Assembly: GCA_026985515.1 (NCBI GenBank)
Contig: JALSQH010000088.1
Span: 1 to 14,990 of the forward strand
Length of the DNA stretch: 14,990 bases
Direction: 5' to 3'
Source of the DNA: a bacterium
GTDB lineage: Bacteria; JALSQH01
The position numbers were made by a program, and so were the translations under genes. The number at the start of each line of letters is the position of its first letter. Within the stretch, counting starts at the first letter, position 1. Under the pieces are notes generated by a model. That model had not been told where the DNA came from. It did not search any database and saw nothing but the letters and a program-made list of their open reading frames with translations. Of this stretch, positions 1 to 7,850 are shown one piece after another.

Positions 1-424
1 AAGGAGGTGGAGGGGGCGTCCCATCCACAGTTAATGTGAAAGTGGTTGAGTAGGTTCTGTTGTTATCTGTGGTCGTTGTGAGAATGAAAGGATACTTTCC
101 ATCCTGAAAATCAAAAATATATTTATCCCCGGTTTCAGTTGTAATGGAATTTGATGTTATGTAAAATCTGACTGTCACTCCTTCCTGGCAGGAAATATTT
201 TTCAAGGCCGCCTTTTCTTCAGTTCCATTTTTATATTTTAGAGTGTATCTCCCATCTGCAGGGGGTGTCCAGAAAATGTAAGCCTTTCCAGCAGGGATGT
301 TGGGGTTAATGTTTATAATAAGATCCTGAGGTGAAACATAGTCAAGTTTCAGAGGTTCATCTGCTACCAGGTTGAAGGAAAAGAGGAGGAGAAGTAAAAC
401 TCCTCCTCTACAGATATTTTTCAA
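1..424 (-). CDS. Exported protein of unknown function, N-terminal part (runs off left edge)
   Basis: This frame stays open from a TTG codon at 424-422 to the window edge, giving about 141 residues. The N-terminus reads MKNICRGG followed by a hydrophobic stretch (VLLLLLFSFNLVA) and then DEPLK, a convincing signal peptide with likely cleavage after LVA. The mature part is rich in Thr, Tyr and beta-branched residues (for example FTLTVDG), like an Ig-like or other beta-sandwich domain, and reaches a run of five prolines at the edge that looks like a domain linker. No ATG or GTG is available: the frame's only plausible start is the TTG inside the last codons of asd, and it has no obvious Shine-Dalgarno sequence. 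A strong SD-like AGGAGG lies inside the signal-peptide codons instead. It probably follows asd by translational coupling. Family not recognised; a cell-envelope or secreted role is inferred. Confidence 0.72.
   Translation of the reverse strand, partial: MKNICRGGVLLLLLFSFNLVADEPLKLDYVSPQDLIININPNIPAGKAYIFWTPPADGRYTLKYKNGTEEKAALKNISCQEGVTVRFYITSNSITTETGDKYIFDFQDGKYPFILTTTTDNNRTYSTTFTLTVDGTPPPPP
382..409 (-). terminator. Hairpin overlapping asd stop codon (possible weak terminator)
   Basis: On the minus strand the last bases of the asd stop codon begin a perfect 10-bp stem, AGAGGAGGAG pairing with CTCCTCCTCT, around an 8-nt loop TTTTACTT. Only three further T residues follow before CC, so the U-tract is short. 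It may act as a weak terminator or attenuator after asd. The same bases encode the Arg-Gly-Gly and poly-Leu part of the downstream gene's signal peptide, so the symmetry could partly reflect codon usage. Confidence 0.45.
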
Positions 425-1433
425 TAAGAATTTCAGCAATTTGTATGGCATTAAGGGCTGCCCCCTTACGAATATTGTCCGCCACTATCCACATATTTAT
501 ACCGTTGGGTATGGAAAAATCTTCTCTGATTCTTCCCACAAAGACCTCATCTTTTCCTGCGGCATTAATGGCAAGTGGATAGATGTTGTTCTTCGGATCA
601 TCCTCAACCACTACTCCGGGAGCTTTTTTAAGGAGTTCCCTCACTTCATCTGGAGTGATTTTCTTTTCCGTTTCAATATTAACAGCTTCAGAGTGTCCGT
701 AGAAAACGGGTACTCTAACGCATGTTGCTGTTACCTGTATGGAGTCATCATGCATTATTTTCTTGGTTTCATTAACCATTTTCCACTCTTCTTTGGTATA
801 GCCATCGTCAAAAAATACGTCGATGTGGGGTAGTACATTGAAAGCTATTTGATGGGGGAAAACTTTTGGTTCAGTTGGACCCTTCCCGTTAAGTATACTT
901 ACTGTTTGCTCAAAGAGTTCATCCATTGCTTTTTTTCCTGCTCCGGAAGTAGCCTGATATGTTGCAACAACTATTCTTTTAATTTTTGCCACGTCATGGA
1001 TTGGTTTCAGAGGAACAACCATCTGGATGGTGGAGCAATTTGGATTTGCTATAATGTTTCTGTTCCTGTACATTGCTATGTCTTCAGGATTGACTTCTGG
1101 AACCACAAGAGGGATGTCCGGTTCCATTCTCCATGCACTTGAATTATCAATTACCACTGCTCCAGCCTCTGCCGCTATAGGGGCAAACTTTTTGCTTGTA
1201 CTTCCACCTGCGGAAAAAAGGGCGATTTCAATTCCCTTAAATGAGTCCTCTTTCAATTCTTCCACCATAATATCCTCACCCTTCCACTGGAGGAATGTAC
1301 CAGCTGACCTGCTTGAGGCAAGGAATTTTATGTTTTTTACGGGAAAATTTCTTTCCTGCAGAATACTGATAAATTCTCTCCCAACTGCCCCTGTTGCACC
1401 AACCACTGCTACATTGTAACCTTCCTTCTTCAT
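408..1433 (-). CDS. asd: Aspartate-semialdehyde dehydrogenase
   Basis: Reduces aspartyl-4-phosphate to aspartate-4-semialdehyde with NADPH in the cytoplasm, the branch point to lysine/diaminopimelate, threonine, methionine and isoleucine. The protein is 341 aa, full length for the family. It begins with the dinucleotide-binding motif VVGATGAVGRE (residues 10-20). The catalytic cysteine is C133 in NPNCSTIQ, and the substrate-binding region includes CVRVPVFYGHSEA (about 238-250), with the conserved Arg240 and His247. An AAGGAGGA Shine-Dalgarno precedes the ATG at 1433. It lies 17 bp downstream of leuB and is likely the last biosynthetic gene of the leu run. Its last codons overlap the start of an exported protein. 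Asd beside leuB is a recurrent arrangement in bacteria. Family call is very secure. Confidence 0.97.
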   Translation of the reverse strand: MKKEGYNVAVVGATGAVGREFISILQERNFPVKNIKFLASSRSAGTFLQWKGEDIMVEELKEDSFKGIEIALFSAGGSTSKKFAPIAAEAGAVVIDNSSAWRMEPDIPLVVPEVNPEDIAMYRNRNIIANPNCSTIQMVVPLKPIHDVAKIKRIVVATYQATSGAGKKAMDELFEQTVSILNGKGPTEPKVFPHQIAFNVLPHIDVFFDDGYTKEEWKMVNETKKIMHDDSIQVTATCVRVPVFYGHSEAVNIETEKKITPDEVRELLKKAPGVVVEDDPKNNIYPLAINAAGKDEVFVGRIREDFSIPNGINMWIVADNIRKGAALNAIQIAEILIEKYL

Positions 1434-1450
1434 TTTATAAAATCCTCCTT

Positions 1451-2539
1451 TTATGCCTTTAAAATATTTTCTAAGTTTGCGGCAATTATGTCACCCATTT
1501 TTTTTGTACCTACAACAGTGGTTCCTTCTTCATAAATATCCTGAGTTCTGTAGCCATCTTCAAGAGCCTTTTCCACCGCTTTTTCAATTGCCTCCGCTAT
1601 TTTATCCTGTTTGAAAGTGTATCTGTACATCATTGCCACAGAGAGAATTGTTGCAATAGGATTGGCTTTATCCTGGCCGGCAATATCGGGAGCACTCCCG
1701 TGTACCGGCTCATACATACCTCCTTTTTCACCAAGACTTGCTGAAGGTAGCATTCCTATTGATCCCGTCAACATGGATGCTTCGTCACTCAGGATGTCAC
1801 CAAACATGTTGCAGGTGAGGATAACATCAAATTGTCCGGGATTCCTGACAAGCTGCATTGCGCAGTTATCCACATACATGTGGTTAAGTTCCACATCGGG
1901 ATAATCCTTGTGGACTTCTTCCACAACGTTTCTCCAGAGTTCCGTGGCTTCGAGTACATTTGCTTTATCAACGCTTGTTACTTTTTTCCTTCTCTGTCGT
2001 GCAATTTCAAAGGCTATTTTTGCAATTCTCCTTATTTCATCCTCGGTATAGGCAAGGGTGTTAACCCCTTTTCTTCTGCCATCAGGCAGAGTTTCCACGC
2101 CCTTGGGTGTTGCAAAGTAGAGGCCGCCTGTCAATTCTCTGACCACTATGAGGTCAATATTTTTAATGACATCCTCTTTGAGCGTAGAGGCAGACAGGAG
2201 TTGGGGAAAAACCCTCGCTGGCCGAAGATTGGCAAACAATCCAAGTTCCTTTCTCAGGGCGAGCAGTGCTCTCTCGGGTCTGATTGAATAATCCAGAGGT
2301 TCCCATTTAGGTCCACCCACAGCTCCCAGCAGTACGGCGTCAGCGGAGAGTGCAAGTTGAAGATTCTCATCTGTTAGGGGAACACCATATCTGTCAATGG
2401 AGGCACCTCCAGCAATTCCCTCCCTTATCTCAAGCTGTACGTCGGTTAATTTATTTACAGTGTCAATAATTTTCCTGGCCTCTGCAACAACTTCCACTCC
2501 AATTCCGTCTCCCGGGAAAACAGCGACGGTATATCTCAT
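1451..2539 (-). CDS. leuB: 3-isopropylmalate dehydrogenase
   Basis: Oxidises and decarboxylates (2R,3S)-3-isopropylmalate with NAD+ to 4-methyl-2-oxopentanoate, the third step of the leucine pathway. The protein has 362 aa, the normal length. Visible signatures are FPGDGIG near the N-terminus (8-14), substrate-binding arginines in [15 protein letters not shown] (95-109) and VVRELTGG (132-139), VDKAN with the catalytic Lys192, [10 protein letters not shown] (221-230), the metal-binding [11 protein letters not shown] (244-254) and the cofactor loop [12 protein letters not shown] (277-288). The context with leuC and leuD selects leuB over isocitrate or tartrate dehydrogenase paralogues. The ATG at 2539 directly follows the TAG stop of leuD (TAGATG), so translation is probably coupled. 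Confidence 0.97.
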   Translation of the reverse strand: MRYTVAVFPGDGIGVEVVAEARKIIDTVNKLTDVQLEIREGIAGGASIDRYGVPLTDENLQLALSADAVLLGAVGGPKWEPLDYSIRPERALLALRKELGLFANLRPARVFPQLLSASTLKEDVIKNIDLIVVRELTGGLYFATPKGVETLPDGRRKGVNTLAYTEDEIRRIAKIAFEIARQRRKKVTSVDKANVLEATELWRNVVEEVHKDYPDVELNHMYVDNCAMQLVRNPGQFDVILTCNMFGDILSDEASMLTGSIGMLPSASLGEKGGMYEPVHGSAPDIAGQDKANPIATILSVAMMYRYTFKQDKIAEAIEKAVEKALEDGYRTQDIYEEGTTVVGTKKMGDIIAANLENILKA

Positions 2540-3046
2540 CTATTTTCCTCCCAGGTTATATTTTTTCTTTATGTATTCCATCAGTCCTCCAGCTTCCAGA
2601 AGTTCCTCCATGAATGGTGGTATGGGATTGGCTTTGTAGGTGATTCCCGTTCGTGTATTTTTTATGGTACCAGCTTTGGTGTCTATTTCAATTATGTCTC
2701 CCTCTTCTATGCCATCCACAGCCTCCGGTGCTTCAAGAATGAGGAGTCCAGTGTTAAAAGAGTTTCTGTAGAAAATCCTTGCAAAGCTCTTAGCAATAAC
2801 TGCGGCAACACCCGCTGCTTTAATGGCTATGGGAGCGTGTTCCCTGCTTGACCCTGATCCAAAATTTTTTCCGGCAACAATTATGTCACCCTTGCTTACT
2901 TTTTTGGGAAAATCTGGATCTGCATCTTCCATGCAATGTTCTGCAAGTTTTTCAGGATCTGAGGTGTTGAGATATCTTGCAGGAATGATCCTGTCTGTAT
3001 CAATATCATCACCAAATTTCCAGACCTTACCTCTTATAATAGCCAT
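2540..3046 (-). CDS. leuD: 3-isopropylmalate dehydratase small subunit
   Basis: Small, swivelling subunit of isopropylmalate isomerase, which with LeuC interconverts 2- and 3-isopropylmalate. I place the start at the ATG at 3046, one base after the leuC TAA, giving 168 aa beginning [18 protein letters not shown]. An upstream in-frame ATG at 3073 lies inside leuC and would add nine residues not expected for the family; the GGGGGAAG sequence near the end of leuC fits the shorter start. Key motifs are [14 protein letters not shown] (13-26) and the substrate-specificity loop region [12 protein letters not shown] (61-72). The length is that of the short LeuD class shared with archaea and many thermophiles. 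It pairs with the adjacent long LeuC. Confidence 0.96.
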   Translation of the reverse strand: MAIIRGKVWKFGDDIDTDRIIPARYLNTSDPEKLAEHCMEDADPDFPKKVSKGDIIVAGKNFGSGSSREHAPIAIKAAGVAAVIAKSFARIFYRNSFNTGLLILEAPEAVDGIEEGDIIEIDTKAGTIKNTRTGITYKANPIPPFMEELLEAGGLMEYIKKKYNLGGK

Positions 3047-3047
3047 T

Positions 3048-4322
3048 TTAATCTTCCCCCTGATAAACTTCATCTGGATGAGTTATCCTACCTGTTATAG
3101 CTGAGGCAGCAGCAACTGCCGGACTTGCAAGATAGACCTCACTTTCAGGATGTCCCATTCTTCCCACAAAATTCCTGTTGGTGGTTGCAAGTGCCCGTTC
3201 CCCTTTAGCAAGTACCCCCATGTGACCTCCAAGACACGGACCGCATGTGGGTGGTCCGATTACTGCTCCGGCCTCAGTTAAAATTTCAATGATGCCTTCC
3301 TTTAAAGCCTGTCTGTAAATTGTGGGTGTTGCAGGAATTACTATGAGTCTGAGATATTTCTTTTTCTTCTTTCCCTTAAGAATTTTTGCTGCTATTCTGA
3401 GATCTTCAAGTCTTCCATTTGTGCATGAGCCTATGAAGACCTGATCAATTTCGATATGGGAAACTTCCCTTACATTTTTAGTGTTTTCCGGGAGGTGAGG
3501 TAGAGCCACCTGTGGTTCGATTTCAGTAACATCTATGTCTATGACTTCACTGTATTTTGCATCACTGTCGCTGTAGTAGAGTTTGTAACTTCTCTTTGCT
3601 CTGTTTTTTATGAATTCGAGTGTAATTTCGTCTGGCGGAATAATTCCATTCTTGGCACCTGCTTCAACAGCCATATTGGCCATTGTAAATCTATCTGACA
3701 TGGGTAATTCTTCAATTACAGGCCCACGGAATTCCATTGCCTTGTAAAGCGCTCCATCTACACCAATTTTCCCAATGGTGTAAAGTATGAGGTCTTTCCC
3801 TGTTACCCATCTATTTCTTTTGCCATGATAGACAAATTTTATACTTTCAGGTACCCTTAACCATATTTCACCGGTTACCCACGCAGCAGCTAAATCTGTG
3901 CTTCCCACCCCTGTTGAAAAGGCGCCAAGTGCTCCATATGTGCATGTGTGACTGTCAGCACCTATTACCAGATCCCCGGGGAGAACTATTCCCTGCTCAG
4001 GAAGGAGAACATGTTCAATCCCCACTTCACCCAGTTCAAAGTAGTGGGTAATCCCATATTCCCGAGCAAAATCCCTGAGTATCTTGGCCTGAGTTGCTGA
4101 AAGGATGTCTTTGTTGGGAGTGAAATGATCAGGTACAAGTACAACCCTGTTTACATCAAAGACCTGTTTGGCTCCCAGTTCTTTAAATTTTCTTATTGCA
4201 ATGGGTGCTGTAACATCGTTACCCAGTGCAATATCCACTTTCACCGTGATGAGTTCACCTGGCTCAACGCTTTTCTTACCGGCGTGATCAGCAAGTATTT
4301 TTTCGGTAATTGTCATTCCCAT
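3048..4322 (-). CDS. leuC: 3-isopropylmalate dehydratase large subunit
   Basis: Large catalytic subunit of isopropylmalate isomerase, an aconitase-family enzyme. The 424-aa length matches the shorter LeuC class paired with a ~165-aa LeuD. The three [4Fe-4S] ligands are visible: C300 in FIGSCTNGR, and C360 and C363 in [13 protein letters not shown]. The [20 protein letters not shown] region (122-141) is also typical. A GGAG sequence seven bases upstream supports the ATG at 4322; a second ATG two codons later is a possible alternative. The gene begins 14 bases after smpB, with no room for a leader peptide or attenuator, so leu gene expression here probably depends on transcription from upstream. 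A homoaconitase paralogue is unlikely because leuB and leuD are adjacent. The lysine-rich stretch GKKKKKY at about 317-323 is a small local oddity. Confidence 0.96.
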   Translation of the reverse strand: MGMTITEKILADHAGKKSVEPGELITVKVDIALGNDVTAPIAIRKFKELGAKQVFDVNRVVLVPDHFTPNKDILSATQAKILRDFAREYGITHYFELGEVGIEHVLLPEQGIVLPGDLVIGADSHTCTYGALGAFSTGVGSTDLAAAWVTGEIWLRVPESIKFVYHGKRNRWVTGKDLILYTIGKIGVDGALYKAMEFRGPVIEELPMSDRFTMANMAVEAGAKNGIIPPDEITLEFIKNRAKRSYKLYYSDSDAKYSEVIDIDVTEIEPQVALPHLPENTKNVREVSHIEIDQVFIGSCTNGRLEDLRIAAKILKGKKKKKYLRLIVIPATPTIYRQALKEGIIEILTEAGAVIGPPTCGPCLGGHMGVLAKGERALATTNRNFVGRMGHPESEVYLASPAVAAASAITGRITHPDEVYQGED

Positions 4323-4336
4323 TGTGCTTCTCCATG

Positions 4337-4813
4337 TTACCAGTTCTTCTTTTGATATTCTTTTATTTCCCTTTCCATTTCGCGTTTCATCTCTTTTTCT
4401 CTGATTATTTCTCTTTTGTCGTACTTCTTCCTGCCCTTAACAAGGGCAAGCTCGACCTTTATCTTACCATTTTTAACATATACTTTCAAAGGAACGAGAG
4501 TGAGACCTTTTGTTTTCAATTTACCGGCAAGTCTGTCTATTTCCCTTCTGTGAAGGAGAAGTTTCCTCCTTCTGTAAGGATCCACTCTGTCGTATGTGGA
4601 ATATTGATACGGTGGAATATGCGAATTGAGCAAAAAAACTTCTCCGTTATCGATTATTGCAAAAGAGTCCCTGATGTTTATGTGACCATTTTTTGCCGAT
4701 TTAACTTCACTTCCTTTAAGTTCTATACCAGCTTCGATTGTTTCGAGTATCTCGTAATTGTGATAGGCTTTTTTATTTACTGTCAGAACCTTTACTGAAT
4801 CGTTTCTGGTCAT
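4337..4813 (-). CDS. smpB: SsrA-binding protein SmpB
   Basis: Binds tmRNA and brings it to stalled ribosomes for trans-translation and tagging of incomplete proteins. I choose the ATG at 4813 (158 aa, [20 protein letters not shown]) because a GGAGGA Shine-Dalgarno lies just upstream and this matches the usual 150-160 aa. A longer frame from 4882 would add residues unlike the family inside the preceding gene. Typical blocks are [15 protein letters not shown] (29-43), [20 protein letters not shown] (65-84), [20 protein letters not shown] (103-122) and GRKKYDKR (127-134). A long basic helical tail follows, ending in Trp, the tail that reaches into the mRNA path. The start overlaps the end of the DUF502 gene by 41 bp, so coupling is likely. 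No ssrA gene is visible nearby. Confidence 0.96.
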   Translation of the reverse strand: MTRNDSVKVLTVNKKAYHNYEILETIEAGIELKGSEVKSAKNGHINIRDSFAIIDNGEVFLLNSHIPPYQYSTYDRVDPYRRRKLLLHRREIDRLAGKLKTKGLTLVPLKVYVKNGKIKVELALVKGRKKYDKREIIREKEMKREMEREIKEYQKKNW

Positions 4814-5417
4814 TTTCTCCTCCGGGCGTGTAGATTCCACCCGAAATGATGAATGAAAATGCATCATCAATGCTGATGTCAAGAGGAATCAACTCCTCTT
4901 CGGGTGCAAGAATTACGAAGCCGCTTGTTGGATTTGGTGAAGTTGGTATAAAGAGGGTAACTAAGTTATCCTTTTCCCCATTTTTGATAAAATTTTTTTC
5001 TGATGTGACAAAACCTATGGCAAATATGCCCTTTCTCGGATACTCAATTGCAACCACTTTGAGAAATCTGCTTCTGTCAATTACTGTTATATTCTGGGTG
5101 ATTTTTTTTATGCTTGTGTAAATTCCCCGTATTCCGGGTATTTTCTGGAGGAATTGCTCCCAGTAGAAAAGCAGTTTTTTGCCGAAGTATCTGTTTGAGA
5201 AGAATCCTATAAGGTAGATGATGATAAATGCCAGAAGCAATCCAAGGCCAGGTATTTCAGGAATTCCTTTAAATGGAATGAGAATTTTGAGAAGTTTGTT
5301 GGAAAATTTTATCAGAATGTAAAGCACATAAATTGTGCCGATAAATGGCAGGAGAAGCAACAGTCCTGTTATAAAGTTTTGTTTAATGTGAAGTGAAAAG
5401 CTGTTTTTTTCCTTCAT
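4773..5417 (-). CDS. DUF502 family membrane protein
   Basis: A 214-aa inner-membrane protein of the DUF502 family, whose biochemical role is not established. Two hydrophobic segments are visible at about 15-40 and 57-74, followed by the family's soluble part with SIKKITQ (about 102-108) and the very characteristic PTSPNPTSGFVILAPEEELIPLDIS, in which the PNPTSG block is diagnostic. The C-terminal tail is polar and charged. The ATG at 5417 has a GAGGGGG Shine-Dalgarno a few bases upstream. It is the first gene after the panD terminator and overlaps smpB by 41 bp. No promoter was recognised in the 27 bases between the end of the terminator hairpin and the start codon, so it may depend on read-through or on a non-consensus promoter. 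Confidence 0.92.
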   Translation of the reverse strand: MKEKNSFSLHIKQNFITGLLLLLPFIGTIYVLYILIKFSNKLLKILIPFKGIPEIPGLGLLLAFIIIYLIGFFSNRYFGKKLLFYWEQFLQKIPGIRGIYTSIKKITQNITVIDRSRFLKVVAIEYPRKGIFAIGFVTSEKNFIKNGEKDNLVTLFIPTSPNPTSGFVILAPEEELIPLDISIDDAFSFIISGGIYTPGGENDQKRFSKGSDSK

Positions 5418-5435
5418 ATCCCCCTCTATTTGAGC

Positions 5436-5476
5436 AAAATAAAAGGGGGAATGTTCCCCTCCAGGAATTCCCCCTT
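5436..5476 (-). terminator. Intrinsic terminator after panBCD
   Basis: Reading the minus strand after the panD stop, AAGGGGGAAT pairs perfectly with ATTCCCCCTT (10 bp; 5467-5476 with 5443-5452). The enclosed loop can extend the stem through TCC/GGA, and TTTTATTTT follows. This is a strong intrinsic terminator closing the pantothenate operon. The opposite strand also has an A/T-rich flank, so weak bidirectional action is possible. Confidence 0.88.
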
Positions 5477-5503
5477 ATTTTAGCTGGAGATGAACAGAAG
5501 CAC

Positions 5504-5875
5504 TTATACCAGTTGCGGACCTTTAATTTCTTTTATCCTGTTGTTTTCATCTACAAGGACAATTGTGGGAACATGATTTCTTGCTTCTTCCTCACTCATT
5601 GTGACATAGCAGGCAATTATGATAAGATCACCAACAGCAACTTTCCTCGCTGCAGCTCCATTGAGGCAGATTGTCCCACTTCCTCTTTCTCCTTCAATTA
5701 CATAAGTTGAGAATCTTTCTCCATTCGTTATGTTGTAAATGTCAACTTTTTCATAGGGAAGCAATCCTGCAGCATCCATAAGGTTTCTGTCTATGGTTAT
5801 ACTCCCTTCATAGTTGAGGTCGGCTTCTGTAACCTTCGCTCTGTGAATTTTGGATTTGAGAATGATCCTTTCCAT
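5504..5875 (-). CDS. panD: Aspartate 1-decarboxylase proenzyme
   Basis: Pyruvoyl enzyme that decarboxylates L-aspartate to beta-alanine for pantothenate synthesis. The proenzyme self-cleaves at Gly24-Ser25 in [11 protein letters not shown], leaving the pyruvoyl group on the new alpha-chain N-terminus. The protein is 123 aa from the ATG at 5875 ([20 protein letters not shown]). This start puts the cleaved serine at position 25, as is standard, and a GGAGG Shine-Dalgarno lies seven bases upstream; a TTG one codon earlier is less likely. Other family features are the conserved Lys9, [22 protein letters not shown] (about 62-83) and [13 protein letters not shown]. It lies 13 bp after panC, last in the panBCD operon, with a terminator downstream. 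Confidence 0.97.
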   Translation of the reverse strand: MERIILKSKIHRAKVTEADLNYEGSITIDRNLMDAAGLLPYEKVDIYNITNGERFSTYVIEGERGSGTICLNGAAARKVAVGDLIIIACYVTMSEEEARNHVPTIVLVDENNRIKEIKGPQLV

Positions 5876-5888
5876 CAAAAATCCTCCT

Positions 5889-6737
5889 TTAGGGTTTAAG
5901 GATAGTGTTGTCTATCAGTCTTGCCTGACCAACCCAGACCGCAAGGGCAAGAAGAGCTCCGCTCTCTGGAAGTTCATCAATTGTTACGAGAGTTTCAGGA
6001 TCAGTTGTTTCAACATAATCTATCTTTGTATGGGGATATTTTTCTATAAATCTTTTGACTTCTTCTCTTATCTTTTTCAGATTCCTCTCTCCTTTTTTCA
6101 CCATCTCTTCGGCGATTCTGAGAGCTCTGTTTAAACTGAGGGCAGATTCTCTTTCCTCTGGAGAAAGGTATTTGTTCCTTGAACTCATTGCGAGACCATC
6201 TTTTTCCCTCACTATTGGCATTCCAATAATTTTCACCGGGAAATTCAGGTCCCTTACCATTCTCTCAATAATTTTCAACTGCTGGTAATCCTTCTTTCCA
6301 AATATGGCAATATCTGGTTGAACTATGTTAAAGAGTTTTGTAACCACAGTGGTAACACCTCTGAAGTGCCCCGGCCTGCTTTTTCCGCAGAGATACTTTG
6401 AGAGTTCTGTTACTTCAACAAATGTCTGATAACCCTCAGGGTACATATCCTTCATTTCAGGATAAAAAATATAATCAACCCCTTCTTTTTCACACAGCTT
6501 CTTATCCCGCTCAAAATCTCTTGGATATCTATCGAGGTCTTCATTGGGTCCAAACTGGGTGGGATTTACAAAGATACTGACAACCAGAATATCACCTCTT
6601 TTTCTACCTTCTCTTATGAGACTCAAATGACCCTCATGCAGGTATCCCATGGTTGGAACAAATGCTATTTTTTCTCCTTTAAGTCTGTGCTGAAAAATTA
6701 TCTTCTGCATTTCTTCTGGTTTCTGGACTATCTTCAT
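5889..6737 (-). CDS. panC: Pantothenate synthetase (pantoate-beta-alanine ligase)
   Basis: Joins pantoate and beta-alanine with ATP, through a pantoyl-adenylate intermediate, to form pantothenate in the cytoplasm. The 282-aa length is normal. It shows the nucleotidyltransferase HIGH-type motif [10 protein letters not shown] (28-37), [21 protein letters not shown] (53-73), the pantoate-binding RPGHFRGV (121-128), FGKKDYQQL (146-154) and the KMSKS-like segment [10 protein letters not shown] (183-192). The ATG at 6737 comes only 3 bp after panB, with a GAGGGATGAAAG ribosome-binding region inside the panB end. It receives pantoate from the PanB route and beta-alanine from PanD, encoded on either side. 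The reductase for ketopantoate (PanE or IlvC) is not in this window. Confidence 0.97.
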   Translation of the reverse strand: MKIVQKPEEMQKIIFQHRLKGEKIAFVPTMGYLHEGHLSLIREGRKRGDILVVSIFVNPTQFGPNEDLDRYPRDFERDKKLCEKEGVDYIFYPEMKDMYPEGYQTFVEVTELSKYLCGKSRPGHFRGVTTVVTKLFNIVQPDIAIFGKKDYQQLKIIERMVRDLNFPVKIIGMPIVREKDGLAMSSRNKYLSPEERESALSLNRALRIAEEMVKKGERNLKKIREEVKRFIEKYPHTKIDYVETTDPETLVTIDELPESGALLALAVWVGQARLIDNTILKP

Positions 6738-6740
6738 CTT

Positions 6741-7544
6741 TCATCCCTCAAATGAGTGGTTTTCATCCGGGAAGATTTCCTCTTTTACTTCCTTTATATA
6801 CATACCCACTGCTTCGGTAATGAGTGTGTGCAGATCAGCGTATTTTTTCAAAAATCTGGGATTGAATTCCTTATCCATTCCAAGTAAATCGTAAATCACA
6901 AGTATCTGCCCATCGGTGTATTTTCCTGCACCTATACCAATTGTTGGAATAGATATGCTTTCTGTAATCTTCTTTGCAAGAGGCCAGGGGATACTCTCCA
7001 GTACAAGAGCATAGGCACCTGCTTCTTCAATTGCTTTTGCAGATTCGAGAAGATACCTGGCCTGTTCCTCATCCCTTCCCTGAACCCTGTATCCACCAAA
7101 TTTATGAACTGATTGGGGTGTTAATCCTATATGCCCCATAACCGGGATTCCTGCCGAGGTTATTTTCCTGATGGTTTCGGCCCTTTCAACTCCTCCCTCA
7201 AGCTTGACTGCTTCAGCAAATCCTTCTTTTATGAGCCTGCCGGCACTCTCAAGAGCCTGTTCGGGAGAGATCTGATAACTCATAAAGGGCATGTCTGCTA
7301 CAAGATGAGCTCTTTTTATACCTCTTGATACAGCCCGGGTGTGATAAATAACATCTTCCAGGGTTACCTGAAGGGTTGTTTCTCTTCCCTGTATGACCAT
7401 TCCGAGGGAATCACCTACAAGGATAACCTCCACTCCGGCTTCATCAAGGATTCTTGCAAAGGTGGCATCGTATGCTGTTAGAGCTGTAATTTTCTCCCCC
7501 TTCTTTTTCATTTCTTTGAGGTAGGGGGCTGTAATCTTCTTCAT
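6741..7544 (-). CDS. panB: 3-methyl-2-oxobutanoate hydroxymethyltransferase
   Basis: Transfers a hydroxymethyl group from 5,10-methylene-tetrahydrofolate to 2-ketoisovalerate, giving ketopantoate, the committed step to pantothenate and CoA. The protein has 267 aa. Signatures include [17 protein letters not shown] (21-37), the metal-binding VGDSLGMV (43-50), ADMPFMSY (83-90), KLEGG (114-118), MGHIGLTPQ (136-144), the catalytic Glu183 in LVLESIP and [13 protein letters not shown] (201-213). The start at 7544 has a GGAG Shine-Dalgarno seven bases upstream, directly behind a terminator-like hairpin. It is first in panBCD and is probably controlled by the structured leader. It uses the same 2-ketoisovalerate that feeds leucine synthesis, whose genes lie downstream. 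Confidence 0.97.
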   Translation of the reverse strand: MKKITAPYLKEMKKKGEKITALTAYDATFARILDEAGVEVILVGDSLGMVIQGRETTLQVTLEDVIYHTRAVSRGIKRAHLVADMPFMSYQISPEQALESAGRLIKEGFAEAVKLEGGVERAETIRKITSAGIPVMGHIGLTPQSVHKFGGYRVQGRDEEQARYLLESAKAIEEAGAYALVLESIPWPLAKKITESISIPTIGIGAGKYTDGQILVIYDLLGMDKEFNPRFLKKYADLHTLITEAVGMYIKEVKEEIFPDENHSFEG

Positions 7545-7555
7545 CTTCCATCTCC

Positions 7556-7636
7556 AATAAAAAAGGCCTTCCGAACCGGAAGGCCTGGATTTTCCTCCTC
7601 CAAACCGTCCCGGTCCGGAATTACCGGATCCAGGCG
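7556..7636 (-). promoter_or_regulatory. Structured 5' leader of panBCD: candidate riboregulator with terminator
   Basis: On the minus strand a GC-rich leader fills the space between a TATAAT box and panB. An 8-bp closing stem, GCCTGGAT (7635-7628) with ATCCAGGC (7590-7583), encloses 37 nt. That interior contains alternative short pairings: CCGG/CCGG across TAATT, or CCGGT/ACCGG. The 3' arm shares its last four bases with the 5' arm of the terminator at 7559-7586, so full versions of the two structures exclude each other. A conserved Pan RNA motif is known upstream of pantothenate genes in several phyla. This leader is in exactly that position, but I could not check it against the consensus. 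A T-box is not supported. Ligand unknown. Confidence 0.7.
7559..7586 (-). terminator. Intrinsic terminator inside panB leader (attenuator)
   Basis: The minus strand reads AGGCCTTCCG, a GTT loop, then CGGAAGGCCT, a perfect 10-bp stem (or 9 bp with a 5-nt loop), followed by six Ts that begin at the base of the stem. It lies only 14 bases before the panB start codon and upstream of its ribosome-binding site. It therefore cannot end a preceding gene and points to premature termination as a control point. Confidence 0.88.
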
Positions 7637-7643
7637 TATGTCA

Positions 7644-7677
7644 ATTATAAGTTTATATGTTTTTTCTTTTGTGTCAA
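7644..7677 (-). promoter_or_regulatory. Probable promoter of panBCD
   Basis: The minus strand carries a consensus TATAAT at 7649-7644. A consensus TTGACA lies at 7677-7672, but 22 bp away, which is longer than the usual 16-18. An alternative TATAAA at 7657-7652 would be 14 bp from TTGACA. With TATAAT as the -10, transcription would begin near 7637, immediately before the first stem of the leader RNA, which is a good fit. The -35 assignment is uncertain. Confidence 0.55.
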
Positions 7678-7786
7678 GGGATTAAATGAATCAATAATAT
7701 TCAATACAAAAAACCAAAAAGATAAAGCGGGATTACTCCTTTTTCTCCGTAAAGAATATCATCTTTTCGACAAAAGCAGGTTGTTC

Positions 7787-7815
7787 TTGACACACAATTG
7801 AGAATATGTTTAAAT
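7787..7815 (+). promoter_or_regulatory. Promoter of trpB2
   Basis: TTGACA (7787-7792), a 17-bp spacer, then TTAAAT (7810-7815) preceded by TG at 7807-7808 (extended -10). Transcription should begin near 7822. That is downstream of the ATG at 7806, which therefore cannot be the translation start. The region from about 7678 to 7786, between the two divergent promoters, is AT-rich and shows no further feature that I recognise. Confidence 0.75.
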
Positions 7816-7850
7816 TACTTTCAAAATGCAAACATCCAGGAGGTCGAAAG

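Noticed and set aside
372-1419. Several plus-strand open frames across this stretch
   Set aside because: They are antisense to asd, which has full family motifs, a start with Shine-Dalgarno sequence and correct length; the opposite frames show low-complexity or unstructured translations and no start signals.
3044-3073. Longer leuD start at 3073
   Set aside because: It would overlap leuC by 26 bases and add nine residues not seen in the family; the ATG at 3046 directly after the leuC stop is better supported.
4323-4336. Leucine-leader-peptide attenuator before leuC
   Set aside because: Only 14 bases separate smpB and leuC, so there is no room for a leader peptide or attenuator hairpins.
4814-4882. 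Longer smpB start at 4882
   Set aside because: The added 23 residues are antisense-free but unlike SmpB and lie deep within the DUF502 gene; the ATG at 4813 has a GGAGGA Shine-Dalgarno and gives normal SmpB length.
4337-5417. ssrA (tmRNA) gene near smpB
   Set aside because: The region is filled by smpB and DUF502 coding sequence, and no tRNA-like acceptor or T-arm sequence was found.
7545-7640. T-box riboswitch in the panB leader
   Set aside because: No T-box consensus of the AGGGTGG-type element was found and the leader is far too short for a T-box; panB is also not a usual T-box target.
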